Of a DNA stretch of 64,000 nucleotides, positions 7,501 to 17,544 are shown one piece after another; the first letter of the stretch is position 1, and the number at the start of each line of letters is the position of its first letter. The stretch spans positions 1,736,001 to 1,800,000 of the forward strand of contig NZ_LT576451.1 in assembly GCF_900086645.1 (NCBI RefSeq), given 5' to 3'. The DNA comes from Curtobacterium sp. 9128 (lineage in GTDB: Bacteria; Actinomycetota; Actinomycetes; Actinomycetales; Microbacteriaceae). The position numbers were made by a program, and so were the translations under genes. The notes under the pieces were generated by a model that did not search any database, had not been told where the DNA came from, and worked only from the letters and a program-made list of their open reading frames with translations.

Positions 7501-8781
7501 ATGGCACGCATCGGAGAGAGCGGGGACCTCCTCAAGTGCTCCTTCTGTGGCAAGAGCCAGAAGCAGGTGCAGCAGTTGATCGCCGGTCCCGGCGTCTACA
7601 TCTGCGACGAATGCGTCGAGCTCTGCAACGAGATCATCGAAGAGCGTCTCGCTGAAGCGAGCGACGAGACCGGCAGCGGCGAGTTCGAGCTCCCAAAGCC
7701 GCGCGAGATCTTCGACTTCCTGCAGGAGTACGTCATCGGGCAGGACCCGGCGAAGCGTGCCCTGGCGGTCGCCGTCTACAACCACTACAAGCGCATCCGT
7801 GCGCAGGGACAGATCACCGCCGCCGAAGACCGCGACGACGTCGAGATCGCCAAGTCCAACATCCTGCTGATCGGCCCCACGGGCTGCGGCAAGACGTACC
7901 TGGCGCAGACGCTGGCCAAGCGGCTCAACGTGCCGTTCGCCGTCGCGGACGCCACCGCACTGACCGAGGCGGGCTACGTCGGCGAAGATGTCGAGAACAT
8001 CCTGCTCAAGCTCATCCAGGCCGCCGACTACGACGTCAAGCGCGCCGAGACCGGGATCATCTACATCGACGAGGTCGACAAGATCGCCCGCAAGGCCGAG
8101 AACCCGTCGATCACGCGCGACGTGTCCGGCGAAGGCGTGCAGCAGGCACTGCTCAAGATCCTCGAGGGGACGGTCGCGTCCGTCCCGCCGCAGGGTGGTC
8201 GGAAGCACCCGCATCAGGAGTTCATCCAGATCGACACGACGAACGTGCTGTTCATCGTCGCCGGTGCGTTCGCGGGTCTCGAAGAGATCGTGTCCTCTCG
8301 GGTCGGCAAGCGGGGGATCGGCTTCGGCGCTCCGCTGCACAGCCCGCTCGACCAGCAGGACCTCTTCGCCGACGTCCTGCCGGAAGACCTGCACAAGTTC
8401 GGGCTCATCCCGGAGTTCATCGGCCGTCTGCCCGTCGTCACCACGGTGTCGCAGCTGGACCAGTCGGCGCTCATGCAGATCCTGACGGAGCCGAAGAACG
8501 CGCTCGTCCGGCAGTACCAGCGGATGTTCCAGATCGACGGGGTCGAGCTCGAGTTCGACCAGGGTGCGCTCGAGGCCATCGCGGACCTCGCGGTGCTCCG
8601 CCAGACCGGTGCGCGTGGGCTCCGAGCGATCATGGAAGAGGTGCTCGGGCCGATCATGTTCGATGTGCCCTCCGACGACGACGTCGCACGCGTGGTCGTC
8701 ACGCGCGAGTCGGTGCTCGAGAACGCGGCGCCGACGATCGTCCCGCGGCCGAGGACCAAGCGCGTCGAGAAGTCCGCGTAG
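7501..8781 (+). CDS. clpX: ClpX, AAA+ unfoldase of the Clp protease
   Basis: 426 residues from ATG 7501. An N-terminal C4 zinc domain (Cys13, 16, 35, 38: CSFCGK...CDEC) binds substrates and adaptors. The AAA+ module shows Walker A GPTGCGKT (125-132), Walker B IIYIDEVD (186-193) and the pore loop GYVG (158-161). The IGF loop that docks on ClpP is GIGFGAPL. The protein unfolds substrates and feeds them to ClpP1P2. Longer upstream frames lack a ribosome binding site and are not conserved in character. It has its own promoter region, being cut off from clpP2 by the copper genes. Confidence 0.98.
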   Translation: MARIGESGDLLKCSFCGKSQKQVQQLIAGPGVYICDECVELCNEIIEERLAEASDETGSGEFELPKPREIFDFLQEYVIGQDPAKRALAVAVYNHYKRIRAQGQITAAEDRDDVEIAKSNILLIGPTGCGKTYLAQTLAKRLNVPFAVADATALTEAGYVGEDVENILLKLIQAADYDVKRAETGIIYIDEVDKIARKAENPSITRDVSGEGVQQALLKILEGTVASVPPQGGRKHPHQEFIQIDTTNVLFIVAGAFAGLEEIVSSRVGKRGIGFGAPLHSPLDQQDLFADVLPEDLHKFGLIPEFIGRLPVVTTVSQLDQSALMQILTEPKNALVRQYQRMFQIDGVELEFDQGALEAIADLAVLRQTGARGLRAIMEEVLGPIMFDVPSDDDVARVVVTRESVLENAAPTIVPRPRTKRVEKSA

Positions 8782-8794
8782 CGACAGCACGTCA

Positions 8795-8831
8795 GAAGGG
8801 CCCGCATCGTCATCGACGGTGCGGGCCCTTC
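8795..8831 (+). terminator. Terminator of clpX
   Basis: Stem GAAGGGCCCGCA / TGCGGGCCCTTC with a 13-nt loop that itself can pair (CGTC/GACG), 13 bp after the clpX stop. Confidence 0.75.
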
Positions 8832-8887
8832 ATCCGTGTGGTCGTGGGGTGCGTTCGGACCCATCACGCGTGCTCTGGAAAGCCGAA

Positions 8888-9005
8888 TCGAGCGTAGGGG
8901 GTCGGAACGACGTGCCTCCTACGCGCGAAACGACTCCCTACGCGCGAAACGACTCCCTACGCGCGAAACGACTCCCTACGCGCGAAACGACTCCCTACGC
9001 GCGAA
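8888..9005. repeat. Palindrome of the TCGCGCGTAGG family plus a 19-bp tandem array
   Basis: An inverted repeat with arms TCGAGCGTAGG (8888-8898) and CCTACGCGCGA (8918-8928) leads into 4.6 tandem copies of the 19-bp unit CTACGCGCGAAACGACTCC (8919-9005). The right arm of the palindrome is therefore the repeated unit. The array fills the space between convergent clpX and the M3 peptidase. The same arm sequence occurs at 55273 and, with one base changed (TCGG for TAGG), at 57829. Not a CRISPR: there are no spacers. Confidence 0.85.
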
Positions 9006-9037
9006 CGGCCGACCGGACCGGGCCCGGCGCACCGGGC

Positions 9038-11062
9038 CTACTCCAGGCCGCGGCGGCGCAGCAGGGGGCCGACCTCGGCGTCGCGGCCGCGGAACTCGCG
9101 GAAGGCCTCGATCGGGTCCTTCGACCCACCGACGCCGAGCAGCAGCGTGGCGAAGCGGCGCCCGGCAGCGCGGTCGAGCCCGCCGTGGTCGCGGAACCAC
9201 TCCACGGTGTCCGCGTCGAGCACCTCGCTCCAGATGTAGCCGTAGTAGCCGGCGTCGTACCCACCAGAGAACGTGTGCGCGAAGTACGTCGAGGAGTACC
9301 GCGGCGGAACGGCGGCGACGTCGACCCCGGCGTCCGCCAGGGCCTGTCGTTCGAAGGCCTCGACGTCCGTGACGGCGTCGGCCTCGGCCTTCGACAGGCG
9401 GTGCCACGCCTGGTCCAGGAGTGCGGCGGCGAGGTACTCGGTCGTCCCGAATCCCTCGTTGAAGCCGGCGGAGTCGCTCAGCCCGAGAACGAGCTCCGGC
9501 GGCATCGGCTCGCCGGTCTCGTGGTGCTTCGCGTAGTTCGCGAGGACCTCGGGCCAGGACACCCACATCTCGTTCACCTGGCTCGGGAACTCCACGAAGT
9601 CCCGCTCGACGTTCGTGCCGGAGAACCGCGGGTACGTCGTCCGCGCGATCAACCCGTGCAACGCGTGCCCGAACTCGTGGAACAGTGTCTCGACCTCGTC
9701 CTGGATGAGGAGCGTCGGGGACCCGGCGGCGGGCTTCGCGACGTTGAGGTTGTTCACGACGACGGGCAGGGTGCCCATCAGCGCCGACTGCTCGACGACG
9801 GGGTTCATCCACGCGCCACCCCGCTTGCCGTCCCGCGTGTAGAGGTCGAGCAGGTACAGGCCCACGGGAGTGTCCTGCTCGTCGGTGACCTCGAACACGC
9901 GGACGTCGTCGTTGTAGCCGTGCAGGTCGGGGCGCTCGGCGAACTTCAGGCCGTACAGCGCGTTGGCGGCGAAGAACACGCCGTCGTGCAGCACCCGGTC
10001 GGCCTCGAGGTACGGGCGCATCGCGGAGCTGTCCGCGGCGAACTGCTCGCCGCGGAGGATCTCGGTCGCGTACGCCCAGTCCCAGGACTCGACGTCGAAC
10101 CCGACGGTGCGGGACCGGACCGCGCGCTCGTCCTCGGCGTTGCGCGCGGCCGCCGGTGTGAGCGAGGACAGCAGCCCGGCGACGGCGGCGGGATCGCCGG
10201 CGGTCTCGTCTGCCGTGACGACCGACGCGTGGTCGGGGAAGCCGAGGAGTTCGGCGCGTTCGGCCCGGAGCCGGACGATGCGGAGCAGGACCTCGCGGTT
10301 GTCGTGCTCGTTCCCGCGGCGACCTCGGGCGAGGGATGCGCGCATGATGCGCTCGCGCAGCCCGCGGTCGGTGAGCGACGCGAGCCACGGGTGCCCGGTG
10401 TAGAGCGGCAGGGTGATGAGCCAGCCGTCGAGCCCGCGGTCGGCTGCTGCACCGGCGGCAGCGGACTTCGCGCCGTCGTCGAGTCCCGCGAGGTCGTCCT
10501 CGGCGGTGACGTGGACCGCGGAGTCGTTGGTGTCCTCGAGGAGGTTCCGCTCGAACGTCGTGGTGAGCGTCGAGAGCTCCTGGTTGATCGCGGTCAGGCG
10601 TTCCTTGCCCGCGTCGTCGAGCCCGGCGCCAGCGAGGGTCATCTCGGTGAAGGTGCGCTCCACGAGCCGGAGGTCCTCGCCGGTGAGGCCCCCGGCAGCG
10701 GCGGTGTCCCGGACAGCCCGCACCCGCTCGTACAGCCGCGAGTCGAGCGTGATGGCGTCACGGTGCGCTGCGAGCAACGGGGAGACCTCGGCCTCGATGT
10801 CGTGCAGCTCCGGGGTGGAGTCGGCGGACGACAGCGTGAAGAACACCATGCTGACACGGGACAGCAGCTGACCGGTGCGCTCGAGCGCCACCAGGGTGTT
10901 GTCGAACGTCGCAGGCTCCGGATTCGCAGCGATCGCCTCGACCTCCGCGCGCTGCTCGGCCATGCCGGCCTCGAACGCGGGGCGGTGGTGCTCCAGCCGG
11001 ACGTCGTCGAACGGGGGGAGTGCGTACGGCAGTGAACTCGGTTCGTCGAACGGCGTCGTCAT
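9038..11062 (-). CDS. M3 family zinc metallopeptidase (peptidyl-dipeptidase Dcp-like)
   Basis: 674 residues from ATG 11062 (a GTG directly before it, at 11065, is an alternative). The M3 active site HEFGH is at residues 462-466 in VETLFHEFGHALHGL; the next glutamate ligand lies in the conserved region after FVEFPSQVNEMW. The C-terminal FAHTFSGGYDAGYYGYIWSE is a family signature that closes over the substrate. No signal peptide is seen, so it acts in the cytoplasm on short peptides, releasing dipeptides from C-termini. The start is 9 bp after the stop of the upstream TetR gene, so the pair is likely co-transcribed. The assignment to M3 is certain; Dcp versus oligopeptidase A is less so. Confidence 0.93.
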   Translation of the reverse strand: MTTPFDEPSSLPYALPPFDDVRLEHHRPAFEAGMAEQRAEVEAIAANPEPATFDNTLVALERTGQLLSRVSMVFFTLSSADSTPELHDIEAEVSPLLAAHRDAITLDSRLYERVRAVRDTAAAGGLTGEDLRLVERTFTEMTLAGAGLDDAGKERLTAINQELSTLTTTFERNLLEDTNDSAVHVTAEDDLAGLDDGAKSAAAGAAADRGLDGWLITLPLYTGHPWLASLTDRGLRERIMRASLARGRRGNEHDNREVLLRIVRLRAERAELLGFPDHASVVTADETAGDPAAVAGLLSSLTPAAARNAEDERAVRSRTVGFDVESWDWAYATEILRGEQFAADSSAMRPYLEADRVLHDGVFFAANALYGLKFAERPDLHGYNDDVRVFEVTDEQDTPVGLYLLDLYTRDGKRGGAWMNPVVEQSALMGTLPVVVNNLNVAKPAAGSPTLLIQDEVETLFHEFGHALHGLIARTTYPRFSGTNVERDFVEFPSQVNEMWVSWPEVLANYAKHHETGEPMPPELVLGLSDSAGFNEGFGTTEYLAAALLDQAWHRLSKAEADAVTDVEAFERQALADAGVDVAAVPPRYSSTYFAHTFSGGYDAGYYGYIWSEVLDADTVEWFRDHGGLDRAAGRRFATLLLGVGGSKDPIEAFREFRGRDAEVGPLLRRRGLE

Positions 11063-11071
11063 CACCCCACC

Positions 11072-11656
11072 CTAGCGACGGGTCGCGGCGTCGATCAGGG
11101 TGGCGGCGGCGCGACGGGCGTGCCGCGCGGGTGCGGTGTCGCCGGCGATCGCCGCGGTGGTCTGGGCGCCTTCCGCGAGCAACGCCAGCTGGGCTGCGAG
11201 CTCGTCGGCGGCAGCCGCGTCGGCGACGGCCCGAGTGGTGAGTGCCGCGACGAAGGCCTGGAAGGACTCCTTGTGCCGTCGGGCGATCGAGGCGACGGCT
11301 GGGGAGGTCGCACCGAGCTCGCCGAACGCGTTGATGAACCCGCAGCCGCGGAAGCTGTCGTCCCCGAACCACGACTCGAGGAAGTCGTACATCGCCAGGA
11401 GCTTGTCGCGGGGCGAGTCGGCGGCGTCCACCGCCTGCTCGATGCCGTGCTCCCAGATCTCGTGGCGTCCCGCGAGGACGGCGGCGATGAGCTGGTCCTT
11501 GCCGGGGAACGCCGCGTAGAGCTTCTTCAGGGAGACGCCGGCGCCCGTGCGGATCTCGTCCATGCCGACGGACTGGATGCCGCGGGCGTAGAAGAGTGCA
11601 TCGGCGACGTCGACGATGTGGGCCTTCGTGTCGGCCTCGATCGTGTTCGCGCTCAT
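11072..11656 (-). CDS. TetR family transcriptional regulator
   Basis: 194 residues from ATG 11656; a longer frame to 11731 would run through the operator region and is not used. The N-terminal helix-turn-helix reads FYARGIQSVGMDEIRTGAGV and SLKKLYAAFPGKDQL, a standard TetR DNA-binding domain. The C-terminal ligand domain has a FLESWFGDDSFRGCGFINAF segment like regulators of the AcrR/NemR type. It is divergent from an alpha/beta hydrolase gene, with two palindromic sites between them, so it probably represses both itself (with the M3 peptidase gene) and the hydrolase. The ligand is unknown. Confidence 0.9.
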   Translation of the reverse strand: MSANTIEADTKAHIVDVADALFYARGIQSVGMDEIRTGAGVSLKKLYAAFPGKDQLIAAVLAGRHEIWEHGIEQAVDAADSPRDKLLAMYDFLESWFGDDSFRGCGFINAFGELGATSPAVASIARRHKESFQAFVAALTTRAVADAAAADELAAQLALLAEGAQTTAAIAGDTAPARHARRAAATLIDAATRR

Positions 11657-11702
11657 GTCGTACCCCGTTCGCTGTGTGTTCACCGTCTCCGAGTTGCATG
11701 GG

Positions 11703-11714
11703 GAACGGTCGTTC
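11703..11714. promoter_or_regulatory. TetR operator candidate 1
   Basis: Palindrome GAACGGTCGTTC lies between the divergent tetR and hydrolase genes. It matches the core of the larger palindrome at 11737, with the central GT in place of AC. Confidence 0.65.
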
Positions 11715-11724
11715 TCTACTGTAA

Positions 11725-12627
<903 letters not shown>

Positions 12628-12634
12628 CCCCCCC

Positions 12635-12696
12635 CGCACAACCGAGAGCACCCCGAACCGCGGAAGGCCGTGGTGCGGGGTGCTTTCGGTTGTGCG
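12635..12696. repeat. Intergenic palindrome of the GCACAACC family, copy 1
   Basis: Left arm begins CGCACAACCGAGAGCACCCC and the right arm ends GGGGTGCTTTCGGTTGTGCG, with the inner halves AACCGCGG and CCGTGGTG also largely pairing. The hairpin spans 62 nt, starts 8 bp after the hydrolase stop and faces a converging gene. A near copy is at 30371. It may act as a bidirectional terminator. Confidence 0.85.
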
Positions 12697-12730
12697 AACG
12701 CGGGCGAACGCCGGCGCGCGGGGCGGGCGC

Positions 12731-12982
12731 TCAGTCCTCTTCGGGAGCGTCGTCCGGGTTCGTGACCTGGGGGCGCCCGGCGTCGTCGAGGTGGATCGAC
12801 GTGCCGTCGTCGAGCTCGACACGCGGCTTGCCCTCCAGGAAGGTCAGCGTCCACCCCCAGCCCGTGGTGTCGACCGCCTCCGCGGCCAGCTCGTCCTCGA
12901 CGGTCCGGACCGCCACGACCAGCGCTTCCACGAGCCGTGCAGGTGGTTCCCCACCCACGTTCCAGCGCGTACCCAACTGCAT
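12731..12982 (-). CDS. Small hypothetical protein co-transcribed with valS
   Basis: 83 residues, MQLGTRWNVGG... to a strongly acidic end (NPDDAPEED). It is soluble, with one amphipathic helix (LVEALVVAVRTVEDELAAEA) and a beta-rich WTLTFLEGKPRVELDDGT part. It begins 30 bp after the valS stop on the same strand, so it is probably the last gene of the valS transcript. I do not know its family from the sequence alone; short proteins of this kind next to valS are plausible conserved Microbacteriaceae genes. Confidence 0.7.
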   Translation of the reverse strand: MQLGTRWNVGGEPPARLVEALVVAVRTVEDELAAEAVDTTGWGWTLTFLEGKPRVELDDGTSIHLDDAGRPQVTNPDDAPEED

Positions 12983-13012
12983 CAGGGCCTCCTGTCCGTC
13001 TCCGACGCGACC

Positions 13013-15607
13013 CTACGCGGGCTGCTCGGCCAGCTCGATCTCGGTGACCGCGAGTTCCGGACCGTCGACGAACGACAGGTCCTGGATGCGGCCGACGGCC
13101 GCCAGGTCGACCGCTGCGCGCTCGACGAGCTCCCGCGTCTCGGCCGGGGCCGCGACCACCGCGCGCGTCACCGGCGTCTTCTGGGACGCCTTGGCAGCCG
13201 TCTTCGCACCGCGGATCCCGATGAGCGCCTGCCCGACGGCGGCGAGGAGACCGGTCTCGGCCGCGTCGACCGGCAGGTCGGCGGCGGTCGGCCAGGAGGC
13301 TCGGTGCACGCTGGTGTCGTGGGTCCAGGCCCACACTTCCTCCGTCGCGAACGGCAGGAACGGTGCGAGCAGCCGGAGCTGCACGTCGATGGCGGCGCGG
13401 AGCGCCAGGACGGCGCTCGCCTGGGTCTCGTGCGTCGCGTCCGGCGCGGTGCCGTACGCGCGCTCCTTGACGAGCTCGAGGTAGTCGTCGCAGAACGTCC
13501 AGAAGAAGCGCTCGGTGACCTCGAGGGCGCGGGCGTGGTCGAAGCCGTCGAACGCCGTGGTCGCCTGCTCGAGCGTGGTGCGCAGGGCGGCGAGCATGTC
13601 GATGTCGAGCGCCTCGGTCACCTGGTGCGCGCCGGTCGGCAGCTCGAAGCCGTAGACGAACTTCGCCGCGTTGAGCACCTTGATCGCCAGACGCCGGCCG
13701 ACCTTGATCTGCTTCGGGTTCTGCGCGTCGAACGCCGCGTCGGTGCCGAGCTTCGACGAGGCCGCCCAGTAGCGGACCGCGTCGGCGCCGTGCTGCTCGA
13801 GGATCGAGAGCGGGGTGACCACGTTGCCCTTGGACTTCGACATCTTCTTGCGGTCGGGGTCCACGATGAAGCCGGAGATCGACGCGTTCTTCCACGGCAC
13901 GACATCGGCTTCGAGCTGGCTGCGGAGCACCGTCGTGAACAGCCACGTGCGGATGATGTCCTGCGCCTGCGGGCGGACGTCGTACGGGTAGACGAGGTCG
14001 TAGAGCGCCGGGTCGGTCTCCCACTTGCCCGCGAGCTGCGGGGTCAGCGACGAGGTCGCCCAGGTGTCCATGACGTCGAGCTCACCCTGGAACCCGCCGG
14101 CGACGCCGCGCTGGTCCTCGGTGTAGCCGGGAGCCGGTTCGGACGCCGGGTCGACGGGCAGCTGCGCCTCGGTCGGGACGATCGGCTGGTCGAACACCGG
14201 GTTGCCGTCGGCGTCGAGCGGGTACCAGACGGGCAGCGGCACGCCGAAGAAGCGCTGGCGCGAGATGAGCCAGTCACCGGAGAGGCCGCCGACCCAGTTG
14301 TCGTAGCGGACGCGCATGAAGTCCGGGTGGAAGGCGATCTCCTCGCCGCGCTTCCGGAGCGTGGCCTTGAGGTCCTCGTCGCGAGCGCCGTTGACGATGT
14401 ACCACTGGCGCGTGGAGACGATCTCGAGGGGCTTGTCGCCCTTCTCGAAGAACTTCACCGGGTGCTGGATGGTCTTGATGTCCCCGACCAGGTCGCCGGA
14501 CTCGGTCAGGGCGTCCACGACGACCTTCTTCGCCGAGAACACGGTCTTGCCCGCCATCTCGGCGTAGAGGGCCTTGCCGCCTTCCGACTCGATCCAGGCC
14601 GGCTCGTCGGAACGCACGCGGCCGTCGAAGCCGATGATCGCGCGGTTCGGCAGCTGCAGCTCGCGCCACCACACGACGTCCGTGGTGTCACCGAAGGTGC
14701 AGACCATGGCGATGCCGGCGCCCTTGTCCTTCTGCGCGAGGTGGTGTGCGAGCACCGGGACCTCGACGTCGAACAGGGGGGAGCGGACCGTCGTGCCGAA
14801 GAGGTCCTGGAACCGCTCGTCGTCCGGGTGCGCGACGAGGGCGACGCACGCCGGCAGGAGCTCCGGGCGGGTGGTCTGGATGACGATGTCGCCCTGGCCG
14901 TCCGTGCGGTGGAAGGCGATGCCGTGGTACGCGCCTGGCATCTCCTTGTCCTCGAGTTCGGCCTGTGCGACCGCGGTGCGGAAGGTGACGTCCCAGAGCG
15001 TCGGGGCGTCGGCCTGGTAGGCCTCGCCGCGCTCGAGGTTCCTGAGGAACGCACGCTGCGCGCTCGCGCGGGAGGTGTCGTCGATGGTGCGGTACGACTG
15101 CGTCCAGTCCACGGACAGGCCGAGCGTGCGGAAGAGGTGCTCGAACTGCTGCTCGTCCTGCACGGTGAGGCGCTCGCACAGCTCGATGAAGTTGCGGCGC
15201 GACACCGGGATCTGATCGGCGGCCTTCGACGACTTGTTGTCCCCGCCCTCGAACGGCGGGACGAACATCGGGTCGTAGGGGAGCTGCGGGTCGCAGCGGA
15301 CGCCGTAGTAGTTCTGCACGCGACGCTCGGTGGGGAGACCGTTGTCGTCCCAGCCCATCGGGTAGAAGACGTGCTTGCCGCGCATGCGCTCGAACCGGGC
15401 CTTGAGGTCGGTGTGCGTGTACGAGAACACGTGGCCGATGTGCAGCGAGCCGGAGGCGGTCGGCGGCGGGGTGTCGATCGAGTAGACGTTGCTGCGGTCT
15501 CCGGCGGCGTCGCGGTCGAACCGGTACGTGCCCTGGTCGTCCCAGACCGGTCCCCAGACCTGCTCGAGTCCGTCCACCGTGGGCTTGTCGGGCATGGGCT
15601 TGGTCAT
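13013..15607 (-). CDS. valS: Valyl-tRNA synthetase
   Basis: 864 residues from ATG 15607, with AAAGG 8 nt upstream. The class I signature is HIGH at 56-59 (SGSLHIGHVFSYTHTD) and KMSKS at 588-592. The Val/Ile-type editing domain lies between (AYHGIAFHRTD, ETVRSPLFDVEVPVLAHH-like region). A C-terminal anticodon-binding helical domain (FFWTFCDDYLELVKERAYG) follows. It charges tRNA-Val. No T-box motif was seen in the 256-bp spacer upstream (15608-15863), unlike ileS. The downstream 83-residue gene shares its transcript. Confidence 0.98.
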   Translation of the reverse strand: MTKPMPDKPTVDGLEQVWGPVWDDQGTYRFDRDAAGDRSNVYSIDTPPPTASGSLHIGHVFSYTHTDLKARFERMRGKHVFYPMGWDDNGLPTERRVQNYYGVRCDPQLPYDPMFVPPFEGGDNKSSKAADQIPVSRRNFIELCERLTVQDEQQFEHLFRTLGLSVDWTQSYRTIDDTSRASAQRAFLRNLERGEAYQADAPTLWDVTFRTAVAQAELEDKEMPGAYHGIAFHRTDGQGDIVIQTTRPELLPACVALVAHPDDERFQDLFGTTVRSPLFDVEVPVLAHHLAQKDKGAGIAMVCTFGDTTDVVWWRELQLPNRAIIGFDGRVRSDEPAWIESEGGKALYAEMAGKTVFSAKKVVVDALTESGDLVGDIKTIQHPVKFFEKGDKPLEIVSTRQWYIVNGARDEDLKATLRKRGEEIAFHPDFMRVRYDNWVGGLSGDWLISRQRFFGVPLPVWYPLDADGNPVFDQPIVPTEAQLPVDPASEPAPGYTEDQRGVAGGFQGELDVMDTWATSSLTPQLAGKWETDPALYDLVYPYDVRPQAQDIIRTWLFTTVLRSQLEADVVPWKNASISGFIVDPDRKKMSKSKGNVVTPLSILEQHGADAVRYWAASSKLGTDAAFDAQNPKQIKVGRRLAIKVLNAAKFVYGFELPTGAHQVTEALDIDMLAALRTTLEQATTAFDGFDHARALEVTERFFWTFCDDYLELVKERAYGTAPDATHETQASAVLALRAAIDVQLRLLAPFLPFATEEVWAWTHDTSVHRASWPTAADLPVDAAETGLLAAVGQALIGIRGAKTAAKASQKTPVTRAVVAAPAETRELVERAAVDLAAVGRIQDLSFVDGPELAVTEIELAEQPA

Positions 15608-15742
15608 GGCTGCGCCTTTCGATCGGTATGTGCGGCACCGAGTCCGTGATGAGGTGCCTGAGTGTCCACGCGTGACACGTGGTTCCCTCGATCGTACCGG
15701 GAGCGGCGGGCGGGCAGCACGCTTACCACGCGGCCCCCTCGC

Positions 15743-15781
15743 GGACAAGTCCCGAAGCTGTTAGTCTGTCGGGGTTTGTCC
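15743..15781. promoter_or_regulatory. Inverted repeat in the valS / transporter divergent region
   Basis: Arms GGACAAGTCCCGA (15743-15755) and TCGGGGTTTGTCC (15769-15781) pair with two mismatches around a 13-nt loop. It lies 82-120 bp before the transporter start and could be an operator or a leader hairpin. The rest of 15608-15863 shows nothing further that I can name. Confidence 0.5.
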
Positions 15782-15863
15782 GGCGAGCGCGAGCTCGTAG
15801 GAGCTGCAACGTCGCCGTCCCGTCGGACCCCCGAAGGACGCTCAGCACACCGGAGGAACACAC

Positions 15864-17426
15864 TTGACACCGAACAACGCACCCCAGTCGCACGGCGATC
15901 GGCCGCTGCGGACGAAGGGCGCTGCGAAGCGCGCTCGCCGGAAGCTGACCACGGACGACGTCACCGTCGTCGAGGAGTCGCTCCTCAAGCGCGCCGTCGC
16001 CGCAGCCGCACTCGGCAACGCGATGGAGTGGTTCGACTTCGGCATCTTCGCCTACCTCACCGTCACCATCTCGAAGGTCTTCCTGCCGCAGGGTGACCCC
16101 GCCGCGAACATCGTCGCCACCTTCGGGTTCTTTGCCGCCGCGTTCATCGTCCGCCCGATCGGTGGTGCCGTCTTCGGCCCGATCGGCGACAAGATCGGCC
16201 GGCAGAAGGTCCTCGCCCTGACGATGATCCTGATGGCCGCCGGCACGCTCATGATCGGCCTGATCCCGTCGTACGACACGATCGGCTTCTGGGCGCCCGT
16301 GCTGCTGCTCGTCGCGCGCTTCGTGCAGGGCTTCTCGACCGGTGGCGAGTACGGCGGCGCCGCGACGTTCATCGCCGAGTACTCCCCGGACAAGCGCCGA
16401 GGGTTCATGGGTTCGTGGCTCGAGTTCGGCACCCTGGCCGGGTACGTGCTCGGCGCTTCGATCGTCACCGGCCTGCAGTTCGGCCTGTCCGAGGACGCCC
16501 TGCTCAGCTGGGGCTGGCGCATCCCGTTCATCGTCGCCGGCCCGCTCGGCCTGATCGGGCTGTACCTGCGCCTGAAGCTCGAGGAGACCCCGGCCTTCCA
16601 GAAGCAGCAGGAGCAGGCCGCCGAGCGCGAGTCGCAGAAGACGCCGTTCCTCAAGCTCTTCGCCACCAACTGGCGCGCGCTCATCGTCTGCATCGGCCTG
16701 GTGCTGGTCTTCAACGTGTCCGACTACATGCTCCTGTCGTACATGCCGACCTACCTCGAGCAGAACCTCGGCCAGAACGCCACCTTCGGTCTGATCCTCA
16801 TCGTCATCGTGATGATCCTGATGATGGTCGTCATCACGTTCGGTGGTCGCCTGTCCGACCGGTTCGGCCGTCGTCCCGTGCTCGCCGCGGGCTGCATCGG
16901 GTTCTTCCTGTTCTCGTGGCCCGCGCTGCAGCTCGTGCAGTCCGGCACCGGCGTCGGCGTGTTCTTCGGGCTGCTCATCCTCGGTGTGGTGCTCGTCACC
17001 TTCACCTCGACGATGCCCTCGACGCTCCCCGCGCTCTTCCCGACGATCATCCGCTACGGCGCGCTGGCGATCGCGTTCAACGTGTCCGTCTCGCTCTTCG
17101 GTGGCACCACACCGCTCGCGACCGCCGCGCTCATCAACAGCGCGAAGGACGCCGGCTTCGGTTGGGCCGAGGACATCCCGGCGTTCTACCTGATGGCCGC
17201 GGCCGTGATCGGGCTCGTGGCGGTGTACTTCACCAAAGAGACCGCGTCGACGCCGCTCATGGGCTCCGGCCCGACGGTGGCCTCGGAGGAAGAGGTCGCG
17301 CAGGTCATCGACGAGTACAACGACCCGTCGTCCGACTTCGCGCAGTCCGACTGGGCGAAGGAGTTCTCGACCAGCGAGATCCCGATCATCTCGGCCGACT
17401 CGGACAAGGCGCCGTCCGGCTCCTGA
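15864..17426 (+). CDS. MFS transporter, metabolite:H+ symporter (ProP/MHS) family
   Basis: 520 residues, 12 predicted transmembrane segments. TTG start at 15864 is supported by CGGAGGA 6 nt upstream. The hallmark ALGNAMEWFDFGIFAYL opens TM1. The MFS A motif appears as GPIGDKIGRQKVL and, in the second half, GGRLSDRFGRRPVL; FVQGFSTGGEYGGA is the MHS signature. Related proteins import proline/betaine, citrate, alpha-ketoglutarate or shikimate with protons. A ProP-like osmolyte role is likeliest because of the EWFDFGIFAYL form. The long cytoplasmic tails at both ends are polar and disordered. It is divergent from valS. Confidence 0.92.
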   Translation: MTPNNAPQSHGDRPLRTKGAAKRARRKLTTDDVTVVEESLLKRAVAAAALGNAMEWFDFGIFAYLTVTISKVFLPQGDPAANIVATFGFFAAAFIVRPIGGAVFGPIGDKIGRQKVLALTMILMAAGTLMIGLIPSYDTIGFWAPVLLLVARFVQGFSTGGEYGGAATFIAEYSPDKRRGFMGSWLEFGTLAGYVLGASIVTGLQFGLSEDALLSWGWRIPFIVAGPLGLIGLYLRLKLEETPAFQKQQEQAAERESQKTPFLKLFATNWRALIVCIGLVLVFNVSDYMLLSYMPTYLEQNLGQNATFGLILIVIVMILMMVVITFGGRLSDRFGRRPVLAAGCIGFFLFSWPALQLVQSGTGVGVFFGLLILGVVLVTFTSTMPSTLPALFPTIIRYGALAIAFNVSVSLFGGTTPLATAALINSAKDAGFGWAEDIPAFYLMAAAVIGLVAVYFTKETASTPLMGSGPTVASEEEVAQVIDEYNDPSSDFAQSDWAKEFSTSEIPIISADSDKAPSGS

Positions 17427-17456
17427 TCCGCGTGGGCGGCTCTCCGCCCCTGCGCC

Positions 17457-17542
17457 AAAGCGACAGTGTCCCTGCGGTTTTCGCCGGGACACTCTCGCTT
17501 TCGCGGTAGTGGCTGTGGCGCGATCCGGGACACTGTCGCTTT
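17457..17542. repeat. Palindrome of the AAAGCGACAGTGTCCC family with a third arm
   Basis: AAAGCGACAGTGTCCC (17457-17472) pairs with GGGACACTCTCGCTTT (17486-17501). A second exact right arm GGGACACTGTCGCTTT lies at 17527-17542, so the left arm can pair with either. It lies between converging genes and may terminate transcription both ways. Confidence 0.85.
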
Positions 17543-17544
17543 CG

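Noticed and set aside
8919-9005. CRISPR-like array of 19-bp units
   Set aside because: Units are directly adjacent without spacers and no cas genes are present.
8564-11035. 823-codon plus-strand open frame over the clpX end and the M3 peptidase
   Set aside because: Crosses clpX, a terminator and the tandem array; translation is low-complexity antisense.
12680-15649. 989-codon open frame on the plus strand opposite valS
   Set aside because: Valine/arginine/glutamate-rich shadow typical of the antisense of high-G+C genes; valS itself has complete motifs.
15608-15863. T-box or riboswitch ahead of valS
   Set aside because: No GGTGG-type T-box bulge is present on the minus strand.
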